DNA from: CAZHPY01 sp964534705 | Lineage (GTDB): Bacteria; Omnitrophota; Gorgyraeia; 2-01-FULL-45-10 | DNA: 40,964 nt | Direction: 5' to 3' | Assembly: GCA_964534705.1 (NCBI GenBank) | Contig: CAZHPY010000005.1 | Location: 1 to 40,964, forward strand | Shown: positions 16,590 to 25,204 of the stretch, piece after piece | Layout of the letters: the number at the start of each line of letters is the position of its first letter | How positions within the stretch are numbered: position 1 is the first letter of the stretch | Position numbers and translations under genes: made by a program | Notes under the pieces: model-generated | Seen by the model: only the letters and a program-made list of their open reading frames with translations | Databases searched by the model: none | What the model was told of the DNA's origin: nothing

Positions 16590-17528
16590 ATGAAGCTGAT
16601 AGTCCAGATACCTTGTCACAATGAAGAAAAGACCCTGCCCGTTACTCTAAAGGATATACCAAAAAAGATAGAAGGGATCGATAAGATCGAGATACTGGTG
16701 ATCAACGATGGAAGCAGCGATAATACGGTATCGGTCGCTAAAAGTTTAGGCGTCGATCATATCGTTAATATCCCTTCGCGGCGCGGCCTTGCATATACCT
16801 TTAGCGCGGGGCTGGATAAAGCCCTGGAACTGGGCGCCGATATCATAGTAAATACGGACGGAGACAACCAGTATAAGGGATCGGACATACCGCGGCTGGT
16901 GGCGCCGATCGTTGCAAAAAAGGCGGACATGGTAGTGGGATGCAGGAATATAGCAGCCATAAAGCATTTTTCCCTGATCAAAAAGATGCTTCAAAAGATC
17001 GGGAGTTCCGCTGTAAGACATTTTTCAAGGACAGATGTGCCGGATACCACAAGCGGCTTCAGGGCTTATTCGCGCGATGCCGCGATACGCATTAATATTT
17101 TTTCCACATATACCTACACGCTTGAGACAATAATCCAGGCCGGCAAGATGGGCATGCCGGTATCCTACATAACCATAGATACCAATGAAAAGTTAAGAGA
17201 ATCCCGGCTCATAAAAAACATACCTTCTTATTTATTGCAGTCTGCCGCCACCATACTGCGTATCTATCTTATGTACGAACCGTTAAAGACATTTTGTATG
17301 CTGGGGCTTGTATTTATACTGCCCGGTTTTATTCTTATAGCGCGATTTTTATATCTTCATCTTACTGTCGGCAGAAGCGGGCATGTCCAGTCTCTGATAA
17401 TAGCGGCTATACTGGTCATAATGGGATTCGGGACCATGTTCTTAGGGCTGCTTGGGGACATAATCTCCGCAAATAGAAAACTTTCCGAACAGATACTTTA
17501 CAGGATGAAAAAAAGAGGAGGGGCATGA
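16590..17528 (+). CDS. DPM/ArnC-like family 2 glycosyltransferase with two C-terminal membrane helices
   Basis: A 312-residue GT2 enzyme. The N-terminus has QIPCHNEEKTL and VINDGSSDNT; the metal site is in NTDGDNQY (about residues 87-94). Two membrane helices near 230-255 and 265-290 anchor it. This matches polyprenyl-phosphate glycosyltransferases (DPM1, GtrB, ArnC), which make a polyprenyl-phosphate sugar on the inner face that is later flipped and used by a GT-C enzyme. The GT-C-like gene at 23616 is a candidate partner and the UPF0104-type gene at 21203 a possible transport partner. The ribosome binding site is GAGGTG at 16580-16585, four bases before the ATG. Confidence 0.88.
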   Translation: MKLIVQIPCHNEEKTLPVTLKDIPKKIEGIDKIEILVINDGSSDNTVSVAKSLGVDHIVNIPSRRGLAYTFSAGLDKALELGADIIVNTDGDNQYKGSDIPRLVAPIVAKKADMVVGCRNIAAIKHFSLIKKMLQKIGSSAVRHFSRTDVPDTTSGFRAYSRDAAIRINIFSTYTYTLETIIQAGKMGMPVSYITIDTNEKLRESRLIKNIPSYLLQSAATILRIYLMYEPLKTFCMLGLVFILPGFILIARFLYLHLTVGRSGHVQSLIIAAILVIMGFGTMFLGLLGDIISANRKLSEQILYRMKKRGGA

Positions 17529-18922
17529 AAGTATTTTTATTGACCCCTAACATTACCGGTATCTACGGAAAACCGGCATCGCCGCCGGTCGGCATAGCAT
17601 ATCTCATGTCGTATCTCAGCAGCAAAGGGCACGAGGTAAAAGGTATCGATCTATGTGTAGAGAAGAAGGATTTTAAATATCTCGATGAAATAAATAAGTT
17701 TAAGCCCGATCTCATAGGGATAAGCTTTACAAGCTACAGGTACAAGAGGTCTTATGACCTGGTATCGGATATCAAGAAGAATACAAGCATACCGGTTGTC
17801 ATAGGAGGGTCTCATGTTTCAGTATTAAGGGCCCAGGTCCTTTCGGAATGCGATGCCGACTATGCGGTATATGGCGAAGGCGAATCAGCGCTTTACGCTC
17901 TTGCAGAAGGGAAAGAGCCTTCCGGGATAAAGAGCCTTATCTGGAGAAAAGGTAAGGAGGTAGTAGTTAATCCGCAGGAACCCTATATTTTGGACCTGGA
18001 TTCTCTTCCTTTCCCTGAGTACGGATCTTTTAAGATAGACAGGTATGCGGCCAAAAGGATCCCCATCACTACTGCGCGTGGGTGCCCTCACATGTGCGTA
18101 TATTGCGCTGTGGATAGAGTGATAGGCAGGCGTTTCAGGACCAGAAGCCCAAAAAATGTAGTGGATGAGATCGAACAATGGTACATAAAGGGATACAGGA
18201 ATTTCGGGTTTAATGATGACACCTTCACCGAAAATACAAAGCGGGCGGAGGAAATATGCGAAGAATTGATCAGGCGCAAAATAGATATTAAATGGGACCT
18301 GCGCACCGGGATAAGGGTAGACCGTGTTAATGAGAGCCTGCTAAAAAAACTGAAGGAATCGGGATGTGACTTTATCGCGTTCGGCATAGAGTCTGTAGAT
18401 GAAAAGGCCCTTAAGTCGATGAAGAAAGGCACTACGCCGGGACAGGCGCGGACCGCTGTGCACATGGCCAAAAGTGCAGGTTTGGGCGTAGGAGGATTTT
18501 TCATGATAGGCAATCCGGGGGACTCTTACCAAGCCTTTAAAAAGACATATGATTTTGCGAAAGAAGAACCGTTTGATGAAATAAGATTTTATAATGTGGA
18601 GCCCTATCCGGGTACCGAGCTTCAGGAACTGATAAAAAAAGAAGGGCGTTTTCTAGTCTCTTTCGAAGACAGCCTTAATTCGTATTCGAGGTGGAAGAAA
18701 GATCCGATATTTGAATTTCCCGAATTCCCCAAAAGCGAAAGGATCAGGGCCTTCAATGAGGGCGAGATACTGGTCGTAAGCAAGCTTTTCGATAAGACAT
18801 TAGGGAAAAAAGCGGGCCGGATGTTTATGCCGTTGCTGAAGATCGGCCCTATACGCAGATTTGTGCTGAAAGCGGGTTTTAAGTTTTCATCAATACTTTT
18901 TAAGGTCCTCAAAAAGCGTTAA
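17525..18922 (+). CDS. B12-binding-domain radical SAM protein
   Basis: A 465-residue protein with an N-terminal cobalamin-binding-like Rossmann domain (about 1-135, PPVGIAYLMSYL, IPVVIGGSHVS) and a radical SAM domain with the CxxxCxxC motif at C187, C191 and C194 (RGCPHMCVYC). The later FGFNDDTFTENTKRAEEICE and FGIESVDEKALKSMKKGT are typical of the class B radical SAM proteins (BchE/HpnP/methyltransferase type). I do not see the canonical DxHxxG cobalamin-ligating motif, which many members lack. Such enzymes methylate or rearrange unactivated carbons. It overlaps the DPM-like gene by ATGA, so a lipid carrier or sugar is the likely target; the reaction is unknown. Confidence 0.87.
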   Translation: MKVFLLTPNITGIYGKPASPPVGIAYLMSYLSSKGHEVKGIDLCVEKKDFKYLDEINKFKPDLIGISFTSYRYKRSYDLVSDIKKNTSIPVVIGGSHVSVLRAQVLSECDADYAVYGEGESALYALAEGKEPSGIKSLIWRKGKEVVVNPQEPYILDLDSLPFPEYGSFKIDRYAAKRIPITTARGCPHMCVYCAVDRVIGRRFRTRSPKNVVDEIEQWYIKGYRNFGFNDDTFTENTKRAEEICEELIRRKIDIKWDLRTGIRVDRVNESLLKKLKESGCDFIAFGIESVDEKALKSMKKGTTPGQARTAVHMAKSAGLGVGGFFMIGNPGDSYQAFKKTYDFAKEEPFDEIRFYNVEPYPGTELQELIKKEGRFLVSFEDSLNSYSRWKKDPIFEFPEFPKSERIRAFNEGEILVVSKLFDKTLGKKAGRMFMPLLKIGPIRRFVLKAGFKFSSILFKVLKKR

Positions 18923-18928
18923 GAAAAA

Positions 18929-20179
18929 ATGGATAAGAAGAACTATCTGATAATTACAACCACTTTCCCGAAAAGCAAGGATGATGCGGTATCGGCCAGA
19001 TTCGTGTTCGACCTGGCCCGGTCCCTTACGAAGCATTATAACGTACATGTAATGGCGCCGTCATCTCCCGGCGCAAAGAACAGGGAGGATATGGGCGGTG
19101 TCATCGTTCACAGGTTCAGATACTTTTTCCCGAACTCCCTGGAATTATTGAACAGCGGCAACGGTATACTTCCCGATCTGAAGAAGAATATATTTTTGGC
19201 CCTTGAACTTCCGTTCTTTTTTGTGTCAGAATTAATATCTACCGCCGTTCTTATTAAAAAAGAAAAGATAGATATTGTAAATTCCCACTGGATCTTCCCT
19301 CAGGGTTTTATTTGCGCCTTGATCAAGAAGATGGGGTATAAAAACCTGTTCCATGTTACTACGCCGCATGCGGCAGATGTGTTCCTGTTAAAAAGATGGG
19401 GTGCGGCAGGGAGACGGCTGGCAGGATTTATAATAAAAAATTCCGATCTTATACTTCCGGTAAGCACATATATAAAATATGAGACAGAACGCCTCGCAGG
19501 TGTTTTAAGGCCTTACGAAGTCCTCCCGATGGGCGCAGATACCGATAAGTTCAGGGAGAACGCGGATAAGAACGGACTGAGAAGCAGGCTCGGTTTCGAT
19601 GATGTCTTCACGTTCTTATTTGTAGGCAAATTTGTAGAGAAAAAAGGCATACCTTTCCTTATACAGGCTGCAAGGATCATCAAGGATAAAAATATAAGCT
19701 TTAAGTTGGTGCTTATAGGCGGAGGACCGCTGGAGGGCGAGGTTAAAGATATGGTAAATAAATTCCGCCTTAACCAGGAGATAAGGCTCCTTGGCTGGGT
19801 AAAAAACGACCTGTTGCCGGATATCTATTCAGCAAGCGATGTAGTGATCGTGCCTTCTGTATTCGACAAAAAAGGAGAGAGCGAGGGGATGCCGGTCGTT
19901 ATAAACGAGGCCATGGCGTGCGGTGTGCCGGTTATCGCCAGTACGGTAAGCGGTATCCCTGATATAGTTAAAGACAATGAAAACGGATGGCTCACTGAAC
20001 CGGCAGATGCGCATAAATTAGCCGCTAAGATGGAAAAGGCCGCGCAACTTAATGATTTTACGGTTTTTAAAAGGAATGCGCTGGAGACGGCAAGAAACAA
20101 TTCTTATGCCAATCTGGCCGATAAATATTACGCTGCGATAGAGAGCAGGCAGGCAAAGAGGGAAAATGGGGAAAAATAA
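18929..20179 (+). CDS. Family 4 glycosyltransferase
   Basis: A 416-residue GT-B retaining glycosyltransferase. The N-terminal acceptor half starts with YLIITTTFPKSKDDAVSARF and the C-terminal donor half has FLFVGKFVEKKGIPFLIQA and the EX7E region GESEGMPVVINEAMACGVPV (about residues 314-333). The NP-type ending, ENGWLTEPAD, is normal. It would act in the cytoplasm on a lipid-linked acceptor. It overlaps the HPr-kinase-like gene by 14 bases. Donor sugar unknown; the WcaL/AmsK-like N-terminus hints at exopolysaccharide assembly, but weakly. Confidence 0.88.
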   Translation: MDKKNYLIITTTFPKSKDDAVSARFVFDLARSLTKHYNVHVMAPSSPGAKNREDMGGVIVHRFRYFFPNSLELLNSGNGILPDLKKNIFLALELPFFFVSELISTAVLIKKEKIDIVNSHWIFPQGFICALIKKMGYKNLFHVTTPHAADVFLLKRWGAAGRRLAGFIIKNSDLILPVSTYIKYETERLAGVLRPYEVLPMGADTDKFRENADKNGLRSRLGFDDVFTFLFVGKFVEKKGIPFLIQAARIIKDKNISFKLVLIGGGPLEGEVKDMVNKFRLNQEIRLLGWVKNDLLPDIYSASDVVIVPSVFDKKGESEGMPVVINEAMACGVPVIASTVSGIPDIVKDNENGWLTEPADAHKLAAKMEKAAQLNDFTVFKRNALETARNNSYANLADKYYAAIESRQAKRENGEK

Positions 20180-21200
20180 TTATCACAGGCTGGAGATCTG
20201 CATACATGATAAGGTGAATATAGAGATCATATCGCGCTATAAATTCTATATCTCTCACTTTAAAAAAGAATATCCGGAAAGTTTTATAAGGAATATCCCG
20301 GCAGGGTCGGCCAGGGTCAGATTTTATATAGATATCGACAACCCGTTTAAAGACGGTAATTTTTTATACATAAAAGAGAATTTTAAAGGCCTTTATTCAT
20401 ATATATGCATGATAAAAAATATAGACAAAGCGGAAACCGAGGTATATTTTAAAACACCATTTTTGGCAAGATCTGTTTTTCCGGCGCTGGCAGCTGTCTT
20501 TTTCCAGGCAGAAATAATGGAGCCTATCATATATCTGAAGGCGTTGGAAAACGATCTGCTTATGGTCCATGCAAGCGGGGTATATGATGCAAGGGGCGGA
20601 TATCTGTTTGCGGCAAGCGCGAAGGTAGGTAAAACAACGACAGCATTTCATCTTGCTGCGAAAGGATTTGGTTTTTTGGGCGACGACCTGGTGTTTTTGT
20701 CAAAAGATGGCATGATCTACTCATATCCCAAGAGGGTCCATTTTTTTCCATATCTTAAAAAGAATAATCCTTTCCTTAATATAGGGGTATTAACTATGTT
20801 TATGTCGAGGATAAGGTATACTATAAAGAATCTTGCCTGGGCACTGGCAAGGAAGACTATATATCTAAGCACAAGGCTCGACATAAGGAAGATCATCGCG
20901 GGGGTAGAGCTGGGCGATAAAGTAACCGCTAAAAAGATATTTTTACTGCTGCCGCCCAATAATGCGGATGTCGCCAGATCTTACAGTGACAATAATTATA
21001 TGCGCATAGTTGAGACATGCGATACCCGCAGGAGTCTGATAGAGGGTATATTGAAATACAGAGAAGACATGCTGCAGCCGTTATATCAGAGGGAGGGGGC
21101 TTTTATAAAGGGCATATTGAGTAAATTCAATATAGAAACGGTGATCATAAAAGATGCCGTGCGTGATGCCGATAAGATAGTTGATATGATAAGAGCCTGA
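20166..21200 (+). CDS. HPr kinase-like P-loop protein
   Basis: A 344-residue protein with a P-loop near its middle: AASAKVGKTTTAFHLA with K156 of Walker A, followed by KGFGFLGDDLVFLS, where the acidic pair matches the HprK-type Walker B. The position MVHASGVY just before it is also as in HprK-related kinases. The first 120 residues and last 150 are not recognised. Homologues in lasso-peptide and sugar clusters are annotated as HprK-like serine/sugar kinases, but substrate is not established. It is not a normal HprK: no HPr gene or CcpA-type context is present. It sits between a GT4 and the UPF0104-type membrane gene, so a sugar or lipid carrier is a possible target. Confidence 0.72.
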   Translation: MGKNNYHRLEICIHDKVNIEIISRYKFYISHFKKEYPESFIRNIPAGSARVRFYIDIDNPFKDGNFLYIKENFKGLYSYICMIKNIDKAETEVYFKTPFLARSVFPALAAVFFQAEIMEPIIYLKALENDLLMVHASGVYDARGGYLFAASAKVGKTTTAFHLAAKGFGFLGDDLVFLSKDGMIYSYPKRVHFFPYLKKNNPFLNIGVLTMFMSRIRYTIKNLAWALARKTIYLSTRLDIRKIIAGVELGDKVTAKKIFLLLPPNNADVARSYSDNNYMRIVETCDTRRSLIEGILKYREDMLQPLYQREGAFIKGILSKFNIETVIIKDAVRDADKIVDMIRA

Positions 21201-21202
21201 TA

Positions 21203-22162
21203 ATGATGAAAAAATTTTTTAGCACACTGATAATGATCTTAACGTTTATGCTGGTATTCTTTGTGGTCTTCAAAAAATTCAGCTTGCTGAAGACAAGTTT
21301 TCTGGAGCACAAAATATACTATCTTGGCATAGGCCTGGCCTATATAGGAGGAAGGCTCCTTGACGGTTTGAGGTTCAAACTATTATTGAAGCATTTCGGT
21401 ATGGATGTGAAATTATACGAATCTTTCGGCCTTTCCAGCATGTCTCCGTTCTATAATCTGATATTTCCCAATGCCGGGACGGTAACCAATGCCGTCTATC
21501 TTAAATCAAAATATAATTTCAGGGTAAGGCATTCTGTTTCCATAGGGCTTATCGAATCGGTTTCGGCCCTTTTGGTTTATGGTGTTATCGGTATAATAGG
21601 GTCCGTCCTTTATATGCTGAAAGTCCATAGTGGGATACTTTTCGGGCTTATACTTATTTACGGGGCGCTGGTATTTTTTTCGGTGATCATATTTTTTATA
21701 CCAACCCCCAATTTCTTTAAAAAATACCATTTTGGCGCTAAGATCATAGAAGCTATAGATGGATTCAAGAATATAAAACTGCAGACAAGGATAGTGCTGC
21801 TGACTGTGGTCATACAAATTACTATAGCCATGCTTTTTCTATACAGGTATTATCTTACATTCAATGCGTTATTGCTAAATACGCCTATTATCAATATAAC
21901 AGCGATAATACCTGTTACAGCCATATCAAACCTCATCAATATACTGCCGGCAAATATCGGTATCAGGGAGATAGTTACCAGCAGCGCGTCTATGGTAATA
22001 GGGTTCAGCCTGGATAAGGGTTTATTGGTCGCGGTTATTGACAGGGTTGTGATCACAGCCATTACTGTAATAGCGGGGATATGGTTCTTCGTAAAATTGA
22101 AATATTCGGATAACCTGGTGATAAATAAATCTTCGGCAAAAAAGGCGGATACGGATGAATGA
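21203..22162 (+). CDS. UPF0104/lysylphosphatidylglycerol synthase TM-region family membrane protein
   Basis: A 319-residue polytopic protein with about eight membrane helices. The segment LAYIGGRLLDGLRFKLLLKH and the later FPNAGTVTNAVYLKSKYNF, together with the final LPANIGIREIVTSS, match the AglD/UPF0104 (flippase-like) family. Stand-alone members are commonly found in glycan loci and have been suggested to flip polyprenyl-linked sugars or assist lipid transfer. An ATGATG start makes 21203 or 21206 equally possible. The last eight bases overlap the RtcB-like gene, so both are probably translated together. Its function here is inferred from family and location only. Confidence 0.82.
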   Translation: MMKKFFSTLIMILTFMLVFFVVFKKFSLLKTSFLEHKIYYLGIGLAYIGGRLLDGLRFKLLLKHFGMDVKLYESFGLSSMSPFYNLIFPNAGTVTNAVYLKSKYNFRVRHSVSIGLIESVSALLVYGVIGIIGSVLYMLKVHSGILFGLILIYGALVFFSVIIFFIPTPNFFKKYHFGAKIIEAIDGFKNIKLQTRIVLLTVVIQITIAMLFLYRYYLTFNALLLNTPIINITAIIPVTAISNLINILPANIGIREIVTSSASMVIGFSLDKGLLVAVIDRVVITAITVIAGIWFFVKLKYSDNLVINKSSAKKADTDE

Positions 22163-23606
22163 TCATCCAGATAGAATAGCGATATTGGCGCCCAAAGAGC
22201 TGTATCCTTCTGCCCGCGCGATCGATCAGCTTGCCAGGATCAGCCTCGATGAAAGGATCGAAAGGCCCGTCCTGGCGCTTATTGATATCCATGACAAGGC
22301 CGATAATGATTTTCCAACCGGGATAGTAGCAGCTTCCGGTGAGTATATCTTTCCCCAGTTGTTGGTGTCGGGTCCCAATTGCGGCATGCGCATGATGACG
22401 ACGCCCTTATCGATAGATTCCGTTAATGAAAATGATATAGATGCTCTGTACTCTGATTTTTTCAATACAATACATACAAGTTCATTTTTCGGCGATAAGT
22501 TGTCTAAGGGCGATATAGTGGGAATAATGACGGATGGGGCGGGCTGGATCGAAAAGAAATATTCACTGCCGGATGAATCAAGGAATATCGAATTTAAGGG
22601 CAATGCGTTTTCCGACGACAAGGCCAATCCGGATAAGATACTGAACGCTGTTCCTCAGGGCATAATAGAGTTGTCAAAACGCAGGATGGGCATACTGGGG
22701 AAAGGGAATCATTTCTTGGAAATGCAGGTTGTAGATGAAATTTTTGATGAAAGAACAGCAGCTTGTTTCTCGATGAAAAAGGGAGGGGTATGTTTTTTGA
22801 TGCACTCCGGTTCGGGTGGCTTAGGAGCCGTTGTAAGCGATTTCTATAGCCCGAGAAGCCCGGGGTCCAGATCCCTGAAGATGCAGGCGTTCATAGCGTT
22901 GGAATGGATGAGGTCTGTTTTTAATGGCGGAAGGCGTAAATATCTGGCCGAAATGTACAAATATGCGCCTAATAGCCAGAAGGCTCTTCTCGGTCTCAGG
23001 GCGGATAGCGTATCAGCCGGTCTATACATTACGGCTATCAGGGCCGCCTCTAATTTTGCATATGCCAATAGGACTTATATAGCGATGCAGGCAAAAAGAT
23101 GCGTCGAGCGGCAGTTGAAAATAAAATATGCCGATATAAGAACGCTGTATGATCTTTCTCATATGTCGATAAATAGGGAAATACATGATGGCAGGCCGCT
23201 GTGGGTTCATCGAACAGGCAGCGTCAGCGCGCTGCCTTCGGAACTTTTGCCTGATGACAGTCCGTTTAAAAATACAGGCACCCCTATTTTTTTACCCGGG
23301 TCGATGGGGGATTCGACTTATGTATGCGTATCTTTACCCGCAAATAAGAGGTCTTATTATTCGGCAAGTCACGGGGCAGGCAGGTTAAGCAGCGAAAGGG
23401 TCATGACCGCCCCGGTTAACCGCGACGAATTGGTCAAGCGGCTGAAGAATATTTCTGTCAGCCTGTATAATGGGCGCTCAAAGAATATCATAAAACAAGA
23501 CCCGTCATATTTTAAAAATATAACCTGCGGGGTTGAGTATCTGGAAGAACAAAAATTCGTAAAGAAAGTGGCGAGGTTAAGGCCGATAGCGGTGCTCAAA
23601 GGTTGA
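22155..23606 (+). CDS. Divergent RtcB-like protein (RNA ligase family), one metal-ligand Asp missing
   Basis: A 483-residue homologue of RtcB, the Mn2+/GTP-dependent ligase that joins RNA 3'-phosphate to 5'-OH. Family landmarks occur in order: IDIH (44-46), PNCGMR (C76), GKGNHFLE (H186), MHSGSGGLG (H217), DLSHMSINREIH (H336), GSMGDSTYV, and SHGAGR (H406), the position that takes GMP in RtcB. The Asp usually three residues before the metal-binding Cys is G73, and the usual HSGSRG Arg is Gly. It is not with RtcA, archease or Prp43-like genes but in a polysaccharide locus, overlapping the membrane gene upstream by eight bases. It may be an RtcB paralogue with another acceptor, or inactive. Confidence 0.85.
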   Translation: MNDHPDRIAILAPKELYPSARAIDQLARISLDERIERPVLALIDIHDKADNDFPTGIVAASGEYIFPQLLVSGPNCGMRMMTTPLSIDSVNENDIDALYSDFFNTIHTSSFFGDKLSKGDIVGIMTDGAGWIEKKYSLPDESRNIEFKGNAFSDDKANPDKILNAVPQGIIELSKRRMGILGKGNHFLEMQVVDEIFDERTAACFSMKKGGVCFLMHSGSGGLGAVVSDFYSPRSPGSRSLKMQAFIALEWMRSVFNGGRRKYLAEMYKYAPNSQKALLGLRADSVSAGLYITAIRAASNFAYANRTYIAMQAKRCVERQLKIKYADIRTLYDLSHMSINREIHDGRPLWVHRTGSVSALPSELLPDDSPFKNTGTPIFLPGSMGDSTYVCVSLPANKRSYYSASHGAGRLSSERVMTAPVNRDELVKRLKNISVSLYNGRSKNIIKQDPSYFKNITCGVEYLEEQKFVKKVARLRPIAVLKG

Positions 23607-23615
23607 TGGGAAGGG

Positions 23616-25193
23616 ATGAAGATGAAGAACGATAGATTGCTGTGCGTATGGATATTTTTATTTTTTGCGTCTTTATACTCCTTATTTTCGATCGGGCATT
23701 ATGGCGGAGATGGGTATGAAGATTATCTGACCGCCAAAAGCATCGTGCTCAGCCATAGCCTGGCATATAATGACGGGTCGTATAGTAAAAATCAGTCTGG
23801 CATCGACGAATTGAATTATAGGAAAGAGGCCGGAGTGATGGGGGTGGATGGCAAGACCTATAATTCGCGCGGAGGGCTTGTTATGCCCGCTATCCTTTCA
23901 ATCTTTTTTTATTTAGGGCATATCATCGCGCTCTTTTTCAAGGATATACCGCATGATTTTATAACAATGTTCTTCGTGTCGTTCGCGAACCCCGTTATTT
24001 CGGCGTTTAATTGCCTTCTCATATTTGTTATAGCCGTGAGACTCTCTTTTTCCGATAAACTTTCTTTTGTGTTATCCGCTATTTATGGCCTTGCGACTAT
24101 GGCGCCGGTATATGCCAGGACGGGATTTGCCGAACCGTCACTTTCGCTTTTTATGCTTCTATATGTATATTTTGTGCTGAAATATACGGACGCGCGGAAT
24201 GTACTTTATCTTATATTAGCGGCCTTTGCCGCATCGTGTGCGGTTTCCGTGAGATCTTTTTCGATTATTTTTATTCCATTATTTGCGTTATATCCGGCAT
24301 GGCTTATATTCGCGGAAAAAAGCGGCAGGACGAGGCACATGAAGGACTTTGGCCTTTTTACCATATCTTTGTTTGTATTCCTCGTCGTTTTAGTAGGGTT
24401 TTATAATCATATTATTTACGGAAGTTTTTTAAAATTTGGGAATAAAGAGGCGCTTGGTATCGTCCACGGCGCGTTAGAAAGACTGCATCTTATGAAAGGC
24501 GCATATTACTATTTGTTTAGCACCGGTAAGGGCTTTTTTATTTTTAACCTGCCTCTTATTCTGGCCGCATTCGGCCTGTTGGCCGTTAAGAAAGAAAGAA
24601 GGAAGGCGACGATTTTATTCGCAGCTATTTTTATCCTCGACCTTCTGTTTTTCAGTATGAGATTCAAAAGGGGATCGCTTTTCGCATGGGGCCCCCGCTA
24701 TCTCTTCCCATCCGTCACATTCCTTATTTTTCTGGTAGGCAATTTTTATGAGAAAAAACATGATTTGATAGGAAAGTTGAGCATGTGGATCTTGTCGGTC
24801 GCCGGATTCTTCTTAATGGTCCCATGCATGTTCATAAACCAGTCCAAATTTTATTTTTTTATTAAAGAGAAGCTCCATCTCCCGGAGTATCTTATCAATT
24901 TTGTTCCGGATCTTTCGCCTATAAGAGGGGCATGGGAGATGTTTGTATCTTATATTGCTTTTGCTGTTAAAGGTATCGACATGCCATTTCTTTATAATCC
25001 TGATTATAAGCTGGTTACGCCAAGTAGCGCAAGCATGCTGGGGTATAATAATTTTGATTTTTGGTTCCTGAAAATATTTGCGCTTAAACCCGAATTCTCA
25101 TTATATGTTTATGCTATTATGGTGTTCCTAGGCGCAATTGCCTTGATATCCATCGTTTCTGTTATAAAATCATTAAAAGGAAAGGCCGGGTAG
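23616..25193 (+). CDS. GT-C-like polytopic membrane glycosyltransferase
   Basis: A 525-residue membrane protein with about 11-12 helices. After the first helix, the loop HYGGDGYEDYLTA (D32, E35, D36) resembles the acidic motif in the first extracytoplasmic loop of PMT/ArnT-type GT-C enzymes, which use polyprenyl-phosphate sugar donors on the outer side of the membrane. A large loop around 400-460 precedes the last helices. It follows the RtcB-like gene by nine bases. Its likely donor maker is the DPM/ArnC-like enzyme at 16590. No strong family-specific signature is visible, so the assignment is by topology and the motif. Confidence 0.68.
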   Translation: MKMKNDRLLCVWIFLFFASLYSLFSIGHYGGDGYEDYLTAKSIVLSHSLAYNDGSYSKNQSGIDELNYRKEAGVMGVDGKTYNSRGGLVMPAILSIFFYLGHIIALFFKDIPHDFITMFFVSFANPVISAFNCLLIFVIAVRLSFSDKLSFVLSAIYGLATMAPVYARTGFAEPSLSLFMLLYVYFVLKYTDARNVLYLILAAFAASCAVSVRSFSIIFIPLFALYPAWLIFAEKSGRTRHMKDFGLFTISLFVFLVVLVGFYNHIIYGSFLKFGNKEALGIVHGALERLHLMKGAYYYLFSTGKGFFIFNLPLILAAFGLLAVKKERRKATILFAAIFILDLLFFSMRFKRGSLFAWGPRYLFPSVTFLIFLVGNFYEKKHDLIGKLSMWILSVAGFFLMVPCMFINQSKFYFFIKEKLHLPEYLINFVPDLSPIRGAWEMFVSYIAFAVKGIDMPFLYNPDYKLVTPSSASMLGYNNFDFWFLKIFALKPEFSLYVYAIMVFLGAIALISIVSVIKSLKGKAG

Positions 25194-25204
25194 ATAATAA
25201 CGCT

